Shown here piece by piece: positions 34,691-46,018 of a stretch of DNA of 64,000 bases; the stretch's first letter is position 1, and the number at the start of each line of letters is the position of its first letter. Made by a program: the position numbers and the translations under genes. A model generated the notes under the pieces. That model did not search any database. It worked only from the letters and a program-made list of their open reading frames with translations, and had not been told where the DNA came from. The stretch covers positions 18,431,471 through 18,495,470 of the forward strand of contig JAIOJX010000027.1 of NCBI GenBank assembly GCA_022376925.1. Direction: 5' to 3'. The DNA comes from Tragulus kanchil. Its lineage: Eukaryota; Chordata; Mammalia; Artiodactyla; Tragulidae.

Positions 34691-34847
34691 ATCACAGAGT
34701 CTCCACCATTTCAACTTGTAAAAGAACCAAGTCTGCACTTCACCATCATGCCAAGTCCCCTAAATGTATTTATTATGCCAAGTGCAGTTAATCAAGGGAA
34801 GTTTTAAAATGCAGCCATCAAAAAGCACAACATGTGTGCATGCGTAT

Positions 34848-34874
<27 letters not shown>
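34848..34874. repeat. CA microsatellite
   Basis: Perfect AC repeat of 27 bases. The tandem copies at 35943-35973 (31 bases) and 37061-37087 (27 bases) differ in length. Confidence 0.95.
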
Positions 34875-34878
<4 letters not shown>

Positions 34879-35069
34879 TGTGACTAGACTTTTTGGTTTT
34901 AATTACACATGTCTCTACAGCCAGCTCAGCTGCTGTCCTTAAATGGAAAACGGGGCTTCATGGAAAACCCACATCTTATAAGTTAAAAATCAAATTTGTG
35001 AAGATTTTATTAAGAAAAGCCAAAACAACTTTCCATTTCTGGTTTTAAACCCAGAGCCCACCCTAACAA

Positions 35070-35353
35070 GTCTTTCCCAGCATCAGGGTCTTTCTCAGTG
35101 AGTTGGCTCTTTGCATCAGGTGGCCAAAGTGTTGAAGCTTCAGCATCAGTCCTTCCAGTGAATATTCAGGTTAATTTCCTCTGAGATTGACAGGTTTGAT
35201 CTCCTTGCAGTCTCAAGACTCTCAAGAGTCTTCTCCAGCACCACAGTTCAAAAGCCTCAATTCTTTGGTGCGCAGCTTTCTTTATGATCCAACTCTCCCA
35301 TCCATACACGACTACTGGAAAAGCCATCATTTGACTATATTGACCTTTGTATG
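35070..35353 (-). mobile_element. BovB remnant, duplicate of 33974-34258
   Basis: Carried by tandem duplication 9. The same minus-strand peptide (ELWCWRRLLRV) is present. Its left boundary is the junction, not a natural end. Confidence 0.88.
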
Positions 35354-35578
35354 AAAAGAAGTCAAATGAATACAAATAGGATATCAGAAGCAGGAGCATC
35401 TAATTCCTGAACCCACCAGCGCTTTCTGCTAAATCACAGACTCTCCTTGTTGAAATCAGCCTGTGCAGACAAAGGAAAACAAAACAGCCATGGGCAAACA
35501 TTATAAAATATGTGCTGTTTCTCTTCCAAGTCCGAGGCTTTTATATACACCAGTGGCGCCACATGGAAAAGTAAAAGT

Positions 35579-35785
35579 GAACGTGTTAGTCACTCAGTCA
35601 AGTCAAACTCTTTGTGACCCCGTGGACCATAGCCCACCAGGCTCCTCTCCATGAGATTCTCCAGGAGAAAATACTGGTGTAGATAGCCACTCCCTTCTCC
35701 AGGGGATCTTCCTCAGTGAGGGACAGAACCTGGGTCTCCCGCATGTCAGGCAGAATTTTTGCCATCTGAGCCACCAGGGAAGCCT
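35579..35785 (-). mobile_element. Bov-tA-type SINE, duplicate of 34484-34690
   Basis: Carried by tandem duplication 9. Its right edge lies next to the start of the unit of duplication 10. Confidence 0.92.
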
Positions 35786-35939
35786 ATCACAGAGTCTCCA
35801 CCATTTCAACTTGTAAAAGAACCAAGTCTGCACTTCACCATCATGCCAAGTCCCCTAAATGTATTTATTATGCCAAGTGCAGTTAATCAAGGGAAGTTTT
35901 AAAATGCAGCCATCAAAAAGCACAACATGTGTGCATGCG

Positions 35940-35977
<38 letters not shown>

Positions 35978-37060
35978 TGTGACTAGACTTTTTGGTTTTA
36001 ATTACACATGTCTCTACAGCCAGCTCAGCTGCTGTCCTTAAATGGAAAACGGGGCTTCATGGAAAACCCACATCTTATAAGTTAAAAATCAAATTTGTGA
36101 AGATTTTATTAAGAAAAGCCAAAACAACTTTCCATTTCTGGTTTTAAACCCAGAGCCCACCCTAACAAGTGAGACTTGAGAGGGATGGATGCAGACGGAG
36201 CTTTAACATATAATGTTCTTGATAAAAAGACAGGCCTCAGTTGGTTAGTTTTAACTGTTGTGGGTCTTCAATATGACCACATGGGATACGGCCCCTTCAG
36301 CGATTCTGTGACAATGTAGGAAAGTCAACTTGTGCCAAGCAGTTGCCACTCCAAATTTTCATCTCAAGTTAACCACAGTTCTTAACGTTCCGTATGTCTG
36401 GGAGAAGGCTCGTAGTCAGAAACGCATCAGTGAACTTTCCAGACGAAGGTTTCCCTCCTGTTTGGGTTTTCATTCTGGGCAGAAGGTCAGACAACTACAT
36501 ATTTTATCAGAACTGACTCTCCACGCTCATCCAGTTAGTATGTAGATCATAGCCAGGGAAAGGGTGCCATGTTCTGGAGTACCTGAGCCCCTTTGCTAAT
36601 CACCAAAAGTAATTGCCTGAAGTTAAACTCATTTTCTCTTTCAGCCATTTACTTCTGCCTGGCCCATGCTCCAAGATAGAAAGGACTTAGAAAGGACTGG
36701 CTCTTCCTAGTCTATCCCCTGCCAGCTACATTTACAGAGCCTGTCTAGTTTAGATAAATGACAAATACTCTTGGGCCATATCTGCGTTTCCAAGATTATT
36801 TCCATGTTTCATTCTTGTTGAAGAGAAGAGTGCTGTGATCTACCAGTCAAATTGAGAGATGACGTATTTATTGAAGATGGTGATTTTTCACTGTGGGACA
36901 CCATCACATGAGTCTCCACCATTTCAACTTGTAAAAGAACCAAGTCTGCACTTCACCATCATGCCAAGTCCCCTAAATGTATTTATTATGCCAAGTGCAG
37001 TTAATCAAGGGAAGTTTTAAAATGCAGCCATCAAAAAGCACAACATGTGTGCATGCGTAT

Positions 37061-37091
<31 letters not shown>

Positions 37092-38016
37092 TGTGACTAG
37101 ACTTTTTGGTTTTAATTACACATGTCTCTACAGCCAGCTCAGCTGCTGTCCTTAAATGGAAAACGGGGCTTCATGGAAAACCCACATCTTATAAGTTAAA
37201 AATCAAATTTGTGAAGATTTTATTAAGAAAAGCCAAAACAACTTTCCATTTCTGGTTTTAAACCCAGAGCCCACCCTAACAAGTGAGACTTGAGAGGGAT
37301 GGATGCAGACGGAGCTTTAACATATAATGTTCTTGATAAAAAGACAGGCCTCAGTTGGTTAGTTTTAACTGTTGTGGGTCTTCAATATGACCACATGGGA
37401 TACGGCCCCTTCAGCGATTCTGTGACAATGTAGGAAAGTCAACTTGTGCCAAGCAGTTGCCACTCCAAATTTTCATCTCAAGTTAACCACAGTTCTTAAC
37501 GTTCCGTATGTCTGGGAGAAGGCTCGTAGTCAGAAACGCATCAGTGAACTTTCCAGACGAAGGTTTCCCTCCTGTTTGGGTTTTCATTCTGGGCAGAAGG
37601 TCAGACAACTACATATTTTATCAGAACTGACTCTCCACGCTCATCCAGTTAGTATGTAGATCATAGCCAGGGAAAGGGTGCCATGTTCTGGAGTACCTGA
37701 GCCCCTTTGCTAATCACCAAAAGTAATTGCCTGAAGTTAAACTCATTTTCTCTTTCAGCCATTTACTTCTGCCTGGCCCATGCTCCAAGATAGAAAGGAC
37801 TTAGAAAGGACTGGCTCTTCCTAGTCTATCCCCTGCCAGCTACATTTACAGAGCCTGTCTAGTTTAGATAAATGACAAATACTCTTGGGCCATATCTGCG
37901 TTTCCAAGATTATTTCCATGTTTCATTCTTGTTGAAGAGAAGAGTGCTGTGATCTACCAGTCAAATTGAGAGATGACGTATTTATTGAAGATGGTGATTT
38001 TTCACTGTGGGACACC
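35786..38016. repeat. Tandem direct duplication 10 (period about 1117)
   Basis: 35786-36902 is repeated at 36903-38016. The offset is 1118 before and 1114 after the CA microsatellite, because that run is 31 bases upstream and 27 downstream. The junction is at gggacacc/atcacatgagtctcc; the start of the downstream copy differs slightly from the upstream start (tatcacagagtctcc). The unit overlaps the downstream copy of duplication 9, so about 375 bp occur three times. Confidence 0.95.
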
Positions 38017-39960
38017 GGTAAACCTTGAATATCTCAGATGAATGGAAATCTCTCCAGTATGATATCCAACACAGTGAAAAACTTAAGAGGGGATGTGAAG
38101 AAACCAACACTGAGCCTGGCTTTACACTAATCGACAAACCACATAAGGTAGAAAAGAGTCATAGCCAACATGTAGATTTATATCTACCCTAGGAAGCAGG
38201 GCAAAAATCTCTTCAAGGTTACAACCATGACAAATGATGCCCCAAGCGATTTCACATTTACAACTGAAAACGATTGACACTTCAGAAGATGCAACCATTA
38301 TTCTATGGAACAGCAGTCTGAATTCCTTCCCCATCAAAGGAAAACATAATAGCTAGAAACTAAGATACTTTCTATAAAAGCTGATGTCATTTTCACTTTT
38401 TTTTAAGTTGTTAAGTGATACTGACTTTTTCATTCGACAAGAGAAGCCTTGGAATAAGTTTTAATGCGTAAGGATGTGGTCAAAGCCTTGAACGTTTTAT
38501 AGTATAAAATCACACTTGAGGGAGATGTAAGCCCTAAAACTTATGATGGATATGAATGAAAGACTAGTAAATTTCATAAGCACATCTCTTATAGTCCTCC
38601 AGAGGTAGCCACTTCCTTCGTTTCACTTGCATTTTTAGTTCAGGTTGTTGACATCATCCTTGCAGGCAACTGCCTCTAGGCTGGTGCCCCAGCCTCCAGG
38701 AGCGTCCCTGAGAAACCTTCGCCCACATTTCCACCATCAATATCTTTAACCAACAGAAACATGAACATGTCTATAGCATCTGAAAACCCATAGGTCCCAA
38801 AGGCAGTTGAGGTATAAATCCTACCTGGGCGCATAGCATTATGGACAAGTTAAACTCATTTTCTCTTTCAGCCATTTACTTCTGCCTGGCCCATGCTCCA
38901 AGATAGAAAGGACTTAGAAAGGACTGGCTCTTCCTAGTCTATCCCCTGCCAGCTACATTTACAGAGCCTGTCTAGTTTAGATAAATGACAAATACTCTTG
39001 GGCCATATCTGCGTTTCCAAGATTATTTCCATGTTTCATTCTTGTTGAAGAGAAGAGTGCTGTGATCTACCAGTCAAATTGAGAGATGACGTATTTATTG
39101 AAGATGGTGATTTTTCACTGTGGGACACCGGTAAACCTTGAATATCTCAGATGAATGGAAATCTCTCCAGTATGATATCCAACACAGTGAAAAACTTAAG
39201 AGGGGATGTGAAGAAACCAACACTGAGCCTGGCTTTACACTAATCGACAAACCACATAAGGTAGAAAAGAGTCATAGCCAACATGTAGATTTATATCTAC
39301 CCTAGGAAGCAGGGCAAAAATCTCTTCAAGGTTACAACCATGACAAATGATGCCCCAAGCGATTTCACATTTACAACTGAAAACGATTGACACTTCAGAA
39401 GATGCAACCATTATTCTATGGAACAGCAGTCTGAATTCCTTCCCCATCAAAGGAAAACATAATAGCTAGAAACTAAGATACTTTCTATAAAAGCTGATGT
39501 CATTTTCTCTTTTTAAGTTGTTAAGTGATACTGACTTTTTCATTCGACAAGAGAAGCCTTGGAATAAGTTTTAATGCGTAAGGATGTGGTCAAAGCCTTG
39601 AACGTTTTATAGTATAAAATCACACTTGAGGGAGATGTAAGCCCTAAAACTTATGATGGATATGAATGAAAGACTAGTAAATTTCATAAGCACATCTCTT
39701 ATAGTCCTCCAGAGGTAGCCACTTCCTTCGTTTCACTTGCATTTTTAGTTCAGGTTGTTGACATCATCCTTGCAGGCAACTGCCTCTAGGCTGGTGCCCC
39801 AGCCTCCAGGAGCGTCCCTGAGAAACCTTCGCCCACATTTCCACCATCAATATCTTTAACCAACAGAAACATGAACATGTCTATAGCATCTGAAAACCCT
39901 TCAGTAGGTCCCAAAGGCAGTTGAGGTATAAATCCTACCTGGGCGCATAGCATTATGGAC
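37734..39960. repeat. Tandem direct duplication 11 (period 1113)
   Basis: 37734-38846 is repeated at 38847-39960. Near its end the upstream copy reads aacccataggtccc where the downstream copy reads aacccttcagtaggtccc, a 4-bp loss close to the junction. A T-run region also differs (near 38394 and 39507). No repeat family or gene is recognised inside. Confidence 0.95.
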
Positions 39961-40027
39961 AGTATCTTGGGTGATTTCCAATTTTATCATCTACTATTAA
40001 CCTTCCCTGTACCCTGACACACGGCCA

Positions 40028-40345
40028 TCTATTTATGTGTTTACTTTTGGCTGTGCGGGGTCTTCCCTGGCGTACAAGCTTTTCTCTAGTTGTGGGGAGG
40101 AGGGGCTATGCTGTCGTTGTGATGCCTGGGCTTCTCTGTTGTGGAGCACAGGCCCTAGGGTGTACAGCTTTAGTCTTTGCGACACGTGGACTCAGAAGCT
40201 GAGACTTCTGGAGCATTGGCTCAGTCGTAGTGGCACACAGGCTTAGCTGCCACATGGCATGTGGGCTCTTCCTGGGTCAGAGACTGAACCCTCATCTCCT
40301 GCAGGCGCAGCTGGATTCTCTACCCCTAAGCCTCCAGGAAAGCCC
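40028..40345 (-). mobile_element. Classic CHR-1-like SINE, full body
   Basis: Starts with tttacttttggctgtgcgg, passes ttctctagttgtggggagga, cttctctgttgtggagcac and ggcttagctgccacatggc, and ends with aagcctccaggaaagccc. This is the classic cetartiodactyl CHR-type body in reverse orientation, moderately old. It serves as an internal contrast to the CpG-rich variant elsewhere in the window. Confidence 0.85.
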
Positions 40346-40875
40346 ACCGTCTTTTCACATGCAACCTGTAGGGGTTTAAGGACCTCGTGCTCATTTAGCA
40401 TGGACCTGTCTTCTCTACTCACTCTTCCTTCTGCCAGGAAGAAGCCCCACACCTCCTCCAATCACCAGTCTTCTTTGTACAGTTAAAAATATTGTTCAGA
40501 AGTAAGACAGTGCATCCACGGCTCTATGGGAATCCCTATCTGCCCCATTCTGTTTTACTTTCTCCCCAGACGACCTCTACACTTTTACAATATTGTTGCC
40601 TGCACTCATGCTTTAGTCTCTTGCAGCACATGCCCAGGTTTGAGTTCCATTTATTTTAGTCATGATACATGGGTGATGCTCTGACAGGATGTTGTTCAAA
40701 ATACTCCAAATCCCATACAGTTATTGGTTAGTCAATTTTTCTGTGGATTTTGTCACTCCACTTTAACACAGTAACTAACTTCCAGTATCCATATGGATTA
40801 TATGTGAGATATACCTTTTGTATGACTAACACACATATCCTTGTGTGTCACAAGTTCTAAAACCATATAGTCTAA
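40346..40875. other. Unannotated non-coding stretch
   Basis: Single-copy, mixed composition, with no recognised repeat or gene. Confidence 0.4.
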
Positions 40876-41042
40876 TGAGGCTTCTCTGGTGGTCCAGTGG
40901 TTAAGATTTCACCTTCCAGTGTCCAGGGCGTAGCTTTGATCCCGGGTAGGGGAGCAAAGATCCTCCATTGCTTCAGGGACAAAAAACCAAAACATAAAAA
41001 CAGAAGAATATGGTAACAAATTCAGTAAAGACGTAACAAAAC
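40876..41042 (+). mobile_element. CHR-2-like SINE
   Basis: Head aggcttctctggtggtccag, then tggttaagatttcaccttcc, and the tail acaaaaaaccaaaacataaa and acaaattcagtaaagacg. Same family as 31662-31824, and diverged. Confidence 0.85.
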
Positions 41043-41591
41043 AATATAGTTATGTTGATATGTTGTTACGTCTCCTAGGATGGATCCTCTTAACTGTGGT
41101 TACCATATCTTTAGATATCTTTCATTAATCCTAAACAAGTTACCTGGTTTCTGACTGGTTTTCAGCTAGTCTATATTTTTGGTCTTTAAGTAAAGAAGCA
41201 CCTTGGCTAAACAGAAGGACAGAAAGTGAACCGTTTTGTTGTTGTTGTTATTCCTTTTCCATAATTTTCATTAGATAAAGTGTTTGTATCACACCTTATA
41301 AAACCCAGCTCTAAAAAAAGAAATGTATCAGTCTATTTCTAGCATTATGTTACCTTTTGGGTTTCATTTTGAGTACTTCTGGAAGTTTGCACTATTTCTA
41401 AACTATAATTAGTTTATTGTGGGTAAATCCAGAAAATTGATCAGACAGCCTTATTTTGGTACATGGTTTATTATAAAGGTTAGTAAAAAACCCACAAAGA
41501 GTTACATCATCTGTTAAGAACAAAGTAACATAGATTGCTTAGACTAGATCAATACAAGGATGCAGCATGTTCTCTTGTGTGTGTGTGTGTG
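41043..41591. other. Unannotated non-coding stretch
   Basis: AT-rich single-copy DNA with a ttgttgttgttatt run near 41239 and a GTGT run near 41576-41592. Nothing else recognised. Confidence 0.4.
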
Positions 41592-41796
41592 TATTAGTCA
41601 CTAGTTGTATACTACTCTCTAGGACCCCATGGACCATAGCCCACCAGGCTCCTCTGTCCATGGAATTCTCCAGGCAAGAATACTGGAGTGGGACCCCACT
41701 TCCGTCTTCAGGGGATCTTCTTGACACAGAGATGGAACCCCAGCTCTCCTGCATTGCAGGCAGATTCTTTACTGTCTGAGACACCAGAGAAGTCCA
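41592..41796 (-). mobile_element. Bov-tA-type SINE
   Basis: Starts at tattagtcactagttgtata, passes ccatggaattctccaggcaag and cgtcttcaggggatcttctt, and ends at gagacaccagagaagtcc. Inverted and full length, preceded by a GT run. Confidence 0.92.
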
Positions 41797-42443
41797 TGTT
41801 CTCTTAGAAAAGAAAATGGTTACAATCTCTTACACTTAGAAATTTATATATTCTCAAGCTAGTAATCTAGCTGTTTATTTTGCTTTTCATGTGCCTGTGA
41901 AATACTAATTCATGAGTTTCTGATGAATGCTATCATTTGAAATCCTTGTTTTTTTTCAACTTCAGATCCTATCCTTGCCTTTTTGTTTGATCTGAATCTG
42001 TACCTGTCTGACTAGCCCTGAAGTTGTGGGTCCGTTTCTTCAGGGTCTGATTTCCTGTGCTCAATTTGCTGATGCTGAATCGTCTCGTATTCTACGGGCA
42101 CAAATATTCCAAACATTACTCACAGAAATTAAAGGAAAGTGGACCGTACTGGAATGGAATTATTCATTCAATGCAATGCTGTATAACATGGCTAATTCCA
42201 TGCGGGAGTCTTAAGTTTAAATAAACTTTCCACGGCCATCTATTTTCTGAAGACTCTCGCTTTGTTTGAATTCTTTTATAGAAGGACATTTTCCTCCATA
42301 TGTTTATTCTCACAGACAAATACAGGAAAAAGCCCACTTGCTCTTGTTGACCTTTCTGCTTAGCAACGATGACTTTTCTTAGCTCAAAGGTAATTCTTTA
42401 TTCAAGAGAGTCTTATTTAGAACACATGATAGGCATTCAGCAT
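41797..42443. other. Unannotated non-coding stretch
   Basis: Single-copy. A 62-codon frame at 42026-42214 is not recognisable as a protein. No repeat identified. Confidence 0.4.
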
Positions 42444-42450
42444 TTTCCAG

Positions 42451-44586
42451 TAGCCTCTGAACAGCACAGAGTGTTTATTTACATTGTATAAAATTAGAGG
42501 AAATGAGGGGGGTATGCATTTAAACTGAAAGCAACAGCCTAATTCCCTTTATGGAGAGATTTCAGTCAACGTCACTTTAGGAGGGACCAAAAAAAAAAAC
42601 CTCACATTACAGACATTTTAAACAATATAGATTTTTGTTACCTAACAAGAAAATATATTGTGTTGTCTTCTAAATAAGACCCAGGGTATGAATTGAGGGT
42701 CTTTTGTACGCATTATCTAAGAGTGTTACATTTTGAATCCTGTCTTAGGAGACTTTAAGATGTATAGTCATCTTTGCTGAACTAGCCAAAACAAAAACCA
42801 CTTTTGGCAAAACATTATTTAAAAAGGACTCATAAGACATCTAACTTTATGTGAGTTCACCTATTTGCACATAGATCTTTAATTAAAAAAAAAAATCTAA
42901 TGAACAGCTAGTGAACAACTTGGTGTACCTGATACTATACAAGTGGAATTTGCAGAAGAATGGTTTTGATAAACACAGATCAAAACTCTTACTCTTTCCA
43001 TTGCTTAAAATGTGTGAAACTTTTTCATTTAGCCTGAGTTTAATTGGACTTGAGAGCAAATTTATTGGCACAAAGCAATTAAGGTCAAGAAAAAAATGCC
43101 ATAACACATTTTTCATGTCTCTAAATGTAACATGGAAAAGTAATGTTTTAACTCAAAGGGCAAAAATACTTCACAGCAACTGTTTGTGGGATGTCCATTG
43201 TTAAAAAAATATATTAAACAAGAATACAAAAGCAGTTATAGAAACAAAAGCAAAATTTAGATGCAGTGCAGTTACCAAAGTGGTTGAATATCTCTCCATC
43301 CTGAGAAGATCTTGGGAAGGAACAATACAGAGTCTCTTAAATTCATGTGGACCCTGAAAACAGGCTTGTGAGATATAATAATGACTCCCCATTTAACATG
43401 GTCAATTTCCAAAGTAATTGCTCAACCTAGCAAAATTCTTGTTATATAACCTCTTCTTAGAAGACATCTTATACATAGTTTTGCACGAACTCTTTCTTTT
43501 TAGAAGACATCTTATACAATTTAGTTGAAATGGGCATAGTTTTCCTGTAGCCTCTGAACAGCACAGAGTGTTTATTTACATTGTATAAAATTAGAGGAAA
43601 TGAGGGGGGTATGCATTTAAACTGAAAGCAACAGCCTAATTCCCTTTATGGAGAGATTTCAGTCAACGTCACTTTAGGAGGGACCAAAAAAAAAAACCTC
43701 ACATTACAGACATTTTAAACAATATAGATTTTTGTTACCTAACAAGAAAATATATTGTGTTGTCTTCTAAATAAGACCCAGGGTATGAATTGAGGGTCTT
43801 TTGTACGCATTATCTAAGAGTGTTACATTTTGAATCCTGTCTTAGGAGACTTTAAGATGTATAGTCATCTTTGCTGAACTAGCCAAAACAAAAACCACTT
43901 TTGGCAAAACATTATTTAAAAAGGACTCATAAGACATCTAACTTTATGTGAGTTCACCTATTTGCACATAGATCTTTAATTAAAAAAAAAAATCTAATGA
44001 ACAGCTAGTGAACAACTTGGTGTACCTGATACTATACAAGTGGAATTTGCAGAAGAATGGTTTTGATAAACACAGATCAAAACTCTTACTCTTTCCATTG
44101 CTTAAAATGTGTGAAACTTTTTCATTTAGCCTGAGTTTAATTGGACTTGAGAGCAAATTTATTGGCACAAAGCAATTAAGGTCAAGAAAAAAATGCCATA
44201 ACACATTTTTCATGTCTCTAAATGTAACATGGAAAAGTAATGTTTTAACTCAAAGGGCAAAAATACTTCACAGCAACTGTTTGTGGGATGTCCATTGTTA
44301 AAAAAATATATTAAACAAGAATACAAAAGCAGTTATAGAAACAAAAGCAAAATTTAGATGCAGTGCAGTTACCAAAGTGGTTGAATATCTCTCCATCCTG
44401 AGAAGATCTTGGGAAGGAACAATACAGAGTCTCTTAAATTCATGTGGACCCTGAAAACAGGCTTGTGAGATATAATAATGACTCCCCATTTAACATGGTC
44501 AATTTCCAAAGTAATTGCTCAACCTAGCAAAATTCTTGTTATATAACCTCTTCTTAGAAGACATCTTATACATAGTTTTGCACGAA
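42451..44586. repeat. Tandem direct duplication 12 (period 1097)
   Basis: 42451-43547 is repeated at 43548-44586. Near the end of the upstream copy, after tgcacgaa, the text is scrambled: it re-uses a nearby phrase (tagaagacatcttatac at 43461 and 43501) and then runs into the downstream copy, which instead continues tctctattaaag. The unit holds no recognised repeat or gene; open frames of up to 97 codons overlap on opposite strands. Confidence 0.94.
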
Positions 44587-44771
44587 TCTCTATTAAAGTC
44601 TATTTAATTTATCAAGCTCGAAGAAGAACCACTGTAAGACTAAATTATACTAAATTGTTGAAGCATTCTTATGTTCAGCTGTGTACACTCCACAGCATTA
44701 AATCCAGAAAAACAGTTTTGCTAATTTAACTGAGCAAAGATTCCTAATGAAATAATTATTTAAAGATATGT
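44587..44771. other. Short unannotated spacer
   Basis: AT-rich DNA between duplication 12 and a SINE. Nothing recognised. Confidence 0.35.
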
Positions 44772-45022
44772 TTAGGACTTCGCTGGTGGTCCCGTGGGTA
44801 AAGAGTCCACCTTGCAGTGCAAGGAGCACTGGTTCGATCCCTGGCCTGGGAAGATCCCACGTGCCACAGAGCGGCTGGACTGGTGTGTCTAATTATGAGC
44901 CAGCGCTCTGGAGCACATGCGCCCAGAGCCAGTGTCCTGCAGTGAGAGAGGCCACCGCAATGGGAGGCCCACACAGGACAAAGAATAAAGATGGGTGAAA
45001 ATTACTAAATAAATAAAAACAA
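44772..45022 (+). mobile_element. CHR-type SINE, CpG-rich variant, older copy
   Basis: Head taggacttcgctggtggtcc, then ttcgatccctggcctgggaa and gagcacatgcgcccagagcc. The 3' part is shortened to an aaataaataaaaac tail. It forms a convergent inverted pair with the same family at 45176-45479, about 150 bp away. Confidence 0.88.
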
Positions 45023-45165
45023 TATATACATTTTTAAATTAAAAATAATATATATATGTTTGAACGTCAGAAGAGGTTCCATATTAAAATATCATTTTGA
45101 AATACTTCAGTGAGTTCTGTACTCTTTACAAAAACTAACTCCTGTAAATATAAAATGCAACTCAT

Positions 45166-45489
45166 AGATGTACATTTTTTTAGTGGGAGGGCGGTGGGTT
45201 GGGGAGGGAGGTGAGTGGGCGGGCCACTTCTATTGGTCTTTCATTTATCTATTTTCATCCATCCTTGTTCTTTGGCCTGTGTGGGCCTCCCATCACGGTG
45301 GCCTCTGTTGTTGCAGAGCACCGGCTCTGGGTGCATGTACTCCAGAGCTCTGGCTCGGTAGTTGGACACATGGTTCCAGCTGCTCTGCGGCATGTGGGAT
45401 CTTCCCAGGCCAGGGATCGAACCGGCGCCCCTTGCACTGCAAGGCAGTATCCCTACCCACTGGACCACCAGGGAAGCCCAGATGTACAT
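45166..45489 (-). mobile_element. CHR-type SINE with target-site duplication
   Basis: The body at about 45176-45479 is flanked by the 10-bp direct repeat agatgtacat at 45166-45175 and 45480-45489. It holds gtgggcctcccatcacggtg, gctcggtagttggacacatg and the head complement ccaccagggaagccc. Same family as 5216-5551. A TATATA/GTGTGT microsatellite follows at about 45568-45603. Confidence 0.91.
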
Positions 45490-45567
45490 ATTTTTAAGAG
45501 AAGTTAGATATAGCAATTGTGTGTTATATTTTCTAAATGTATTTATATAGATATGTAATAATATGTA

Positions 45568-45569
45568 TG

Positions 45570-45602
<33 letters not shown>

Positions 45603-45603
45603 A
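45568..45603. repeat. TA/TG compound microsatellite
   Basis: A run of alternating TA passes into alternating TG. Simple sequence in single-copy DNA. Confidence 0.9.
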
Positions 45604-45651
45604 TTGATACAGATTTAAGAGTGTTTAACTCTAGATAGCATGCTTATTGAT

Positions 45652-46018
45652 GTTGTTGCTAAGTCGTGTCTGACTCTGCGACCCCATGGACTGCAGTACA
45701 GAGAGCTTCCCTGTTCTTCACTGTCTCCTGGAGTTTGCTCAAACTTACGTCCATTGAGTTGATGATGCCGTCCATCTCTCTCATCTTCTGTTGCTCCCTT
45801 CTCCTCCTCTCCTCAATCTTTCCCAGCATCAGGCTCTTTTCCAGTGAGTCAGCTCTTTGCATCAAGTGGCCAAAGTATTGTGGCTTCAGCTTCAGCATCT
45901 GTCTTTCCAGCGCATATTCAGGGTTGATCTCCTTTAGCATTGACTGGTTTAATCTCTTTGCTGTCCAAGGGACTTTCAAGAGTCTTCTCCAGCACAGTTT
46001 GAAAGCATCAGTTTTATA
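45652..46018 (-). mobile_element. BovB (RTE-type LINE) C-terminus, best preserved copy
   Basis: A minus-strand open frame (45659-46039) carries the ordered BovB C-terminal signature: [57 protein letters not shown], then [10 protein letters not shown] and [13 protein letters not shown] at the end. This is the C-terminal end of the BovB reverse-transcriptase protein. The fragment is 5'-truncated and lacks the catalytic core, so it cannot move by itself. It is the longest open frame in the window with a recognisable origin on the minus strand. Confidence 0.93.

Larger units (their letters stand above)
33974..36170. repeat. Tandem direct duplication 9 (period 1095)
   Basis: 33974-35069 is repeated at 35070-36170. 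The copies appear identical except that the CA microsatellite is 27 bases at 34848-34874 and 31 bases at 35943-35973. The junction falls after accctaacaag, where the downstream copy continues tgagacttg. The unit starts in the middle of a BovB remnant, so the boundary ignores repeat boundaries. Confidence 0.95.

Noticed and set aside
42026..42214. A 62-codon open frame suggestive of an exon or retrovirus-derived piece
   Set aside because: No motif could be recognised and the flanks lack convincing repeat or splice features. Too short to support any call.
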